DNA from: Agrypnia vestita
Lineage: Eukaryota > Arthropoda > Insecta > Trichoptera > Phryganeidae
Assembly (NCBI GenBank): GCA_016648135.1
Contig: JADDOH010024966.1
Span: 29,518 to 93,517, forward strand
Reading direction: 5' to 3'
DNA length: 64,000 bases
Positions within the stretch are counted from its first letter, which is position 1. Each line of letters opens with the position of its first letter. This document shows positions 63,598 through 64,000 of this stretch, in pieces. A program made the translations under genes and the position numbers. Under the pieces are notes generated by a model, which ran no database searches, was not told where the DNA came from, and was given only the letters and a program-made list of their open reading frames with translations.

Positions 63598-63735
63598 GTT
63601 TTACTAAATAAATTTTAGTGGTGATAAACAAATTTAATTATATTCATAAATTTAAGAAAACATAATAAATATGATTGTTATTATAATAGAATAAATAAAA
63701 TAAAGCGTCAGCTTAATATTGAGTATTTTTTATGT

Positions 63736-63843
63736 TTATAGCGTTAACTTTGTGGTTGGACATAATTATAAATTTTAATTAAATAACTTTGTATAAATCA
63801 TTTAAGTGGTTTATACAAAGTTATTTAATTAAAATTTATAATA
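63736..63843. repeat. Foldback shared with 1258 and 54120
   Basis: ATTATAAATTTTAATTAAAT then AACTTTGTATAAATCA is perfectly inverted at 63807-63843 around TTTAAG. The preceding TTTATAGCGTTAACTTTGTG, GTTGGACAT block equals 1258-1295. Together with the module at 63564 it looks like a tail-to-tail Penelope-like end. Confidence 0.65.
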
Positions 63844-64000
63844 TTGAGTATCTCAGAACGCAGCATTCGGACGAGTCCGCCTTTAGTTGTTTTAACTAAT
63901 GAAACATCTTGCAATAATTTTCAATAAAATAAATAACCTCTAAATAACACTAGAGCAACAATATCTCAACACGCCTCTTCCTTTCCGCAATTGTAACAAT
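63844..64000. other. No gene seen
   Basis: Unique sequence to the window end. Confidence 0.35.

Noticed and set aside
1..64000. CRISPR array
   Set aside because: No set of short direct repeats with regular unique spacers was found. Tandem repeats present are two-copy duplications only.

Overview
This window looks like intergenic or intronic DNA from an insect genome. It is AT-rich with short GC-richer islands and has no bacterial-type operons or ribosome binding sites. Its mobile elements belong to families typical of arthropods: mariner with TA target sites, Tc1, piggyBac, hAT, Harbinger-type MITEs, jockey-like and FVYLGS-type LINEs, tRNA-derived SINEs and Penelope-like elements. I could not resolve the insect order. 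I found no convincing host protein-coding exon, tRNA, rRNA or CRISPR array. Nearly all recognisable protein sequence is broken transposase, reverse transcriptase or endonuclease.

Layout. 0-5 kb: a Harbinger-type MITE, Penelope-like terminal motifs, a deleted Tc1 element (3028-3832) and a SINE-like repeat. 5-14.3 kb: a second MITE copy, an inverted pair of a 'family D' repeat, a 1.24-kb TTAA-flanked DNA element (9739-10982), a tRNA-SINE and a 731-bp hAT element with 8-bp target duplications. 15-20.3 kb: an LTR and leader remnant, a long foldback (16971-17157), LINE scraps and a Penelope-like palindrome (19905-20138). 20.5-24.5 kb: a jockey-like LINE cut by a 1.85-kb piggyBac remnant inserted exactly at TTAA, followed by two more LINE pieces. 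25-28.3 kb: two ends of LINE family A. 29-33.9 kb: a repeat split by a 347-bp foldback insertion with a 12-bp target duplication, a second copy of the TTAA element, a TATA-box leader, a Penelope-like GIY-YIG endonuclease remnant and another foldback. 35-47 kb: many LINE 3' ends, four MITEs and tandem duplications. 48-53 kb: a jockey-like LINE, a palindromic MITE, a TTA-flanked DNA element and a reverse transcriptase palm remnant. 54-64 kb: a SINE, a deleted mariner, a dense heat-shock-element cluster (57707-57934), another LINE 3' end and several Penelope-like ends.

Two signals stand out. The first is a dispersed stem-loop module reading CTGAnGA, one base, G-stem-C, then GAAAC. It resembles a hammerhead ribozyme core with one extra nucleotide. 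It recurs about ten times, often in inverted pairs, and one copy lies just downstream of the Penelope endonuclease reading frame. The second is a cluster of perfect heat-shock elements, including arrays of five, four and six alternating TTC/GAA units, with a TATA box downstream and no recognisable gene.

The elements interact mainly by nesting: piggyBac within a LINE, a LINE/SINE 3' end within hAT, and a foldback within a SINE-like repeat. These nestings give relative insertion ages.
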